64,000 bases of DNA from Halovulum marinum (GTDB taxonomy: Bacteria > Pseudomonadota > Alphaproteobacteria > Rhodobacterales > Rhodobacteraceae). Where the stretch lies: positions 186,001 to 250,000 of the forward strand of contig NZ_WIND01000002.1 of assembly GCF_009697225.1 (NCBI RefSeq), given 5' to 3'. Under the pieces are notes generated by a model that searched no databases, was not told the origin of the DNA, and was given only the letters and a program-made list of their open reading frames with translations. Each line of letters starts with the position of its first letter. Position 1 is the first letter of the stretch. Positions 63,297 through 64,000 of this stretch are shown here, piece by piece. Made by a program: the position numbers and the translations under genes.

Positions 63297-64000
<704 letters not shown>

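Overview
The window is chromosomal DNA of very high G+C content with tightly packed, often ATGA- or GTGA-overlapped operons. TRAP, tripartite tricarboxylate (Tct) and ABC solute-binding transporters, an FrcA-like sugar ATPase, an OxyR/KatG pair and a riboswitch-led thi operon together suggest a free-living alphaproteobacterium, most likely in the Rhodobacterales. That placement is inferred from gene content and style, not from a marker gene. No rRNA, tRNA, CRISPR array, insertion sequence, phage gene or replication origin was recognised. Layout: 1-16 kb holds a cut-off UxaA-type dehydratase, three tandem small heat-shock genes, a TRAP transporter coupled to a phytanoyl-CoA-type dioxygenase with a divergent GntR regulator, two SDR dehydrogenases, a 2-hydroxyacid dehydrogenase, a 2-keto-3-deoxy sugar-acid kinase, an HpcH/HpaI aldolase, a DAO-type oxidase, a universal stress protein and a beta-propeller protein. 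16.2-19.6 kb is an ECF42-type sigma factor with its DGPF partner and VOC, hydrolase and DUF1428 genes. Two promoters in it share one motif, TGTCGG-N17-CGTC. 19.8-23.7 kb is a complete tetronate (threonate/erythronate) operon with a methylglyoxal synthase embedded in it. 23.7-31.3 kb is a thiamin operon, thiD-O-S-G-E-F-thiY-tenA-thiZ-thiX, behind a TPP riboswitch. 31.4-36.4 kb holds queF, divergent katG/oxyR and a decayed luciferase-like monooxygenase gene. 36.5-43.6 kb is a dipeptide-type ABC operon with a co-translated 2-hydroxyacid dehydrogenase and a divergent LysR regulator. 43.6-50.7 kb holds a DMT exporter and a second sugar-acid cluster: Asp-box protein, PdxA2-like, DapA-like, Fe-ADH, GntR and a DtnK-like kinase. 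50.8-52.7 kb is a divergent SDR / FAH hydrolase pair, followed by dodecin. 53-59.4 kb is a Tct tricarboxylate-type transporter with its two-component system and an extra solute-binding protein. 59.5-64 kb holds a Gfo/Idh dehydrogenase, a small sulfotransferase and a sugar ABC transporter that runs off the right edge. The main theme is uptake and breakdown of sugar acids and hydroxy acids. Many modules pair a transporter with a regulator and a few oxidoreductases, and two separate routes for four-carbon sugar acids should both end in dihydroxyacetone phosphate. Observations that most deserve follow-up are the paired ECF42 promoters, the methylglyoxal synthase inside the tetronate operon, the unassigned DtnK/PdxA2/DapA/Fe-ADH cluster, strong hairpins placed directly after three solute-binding-protein genes, and convergent gene pairs whose stop codons share a single CTAG.
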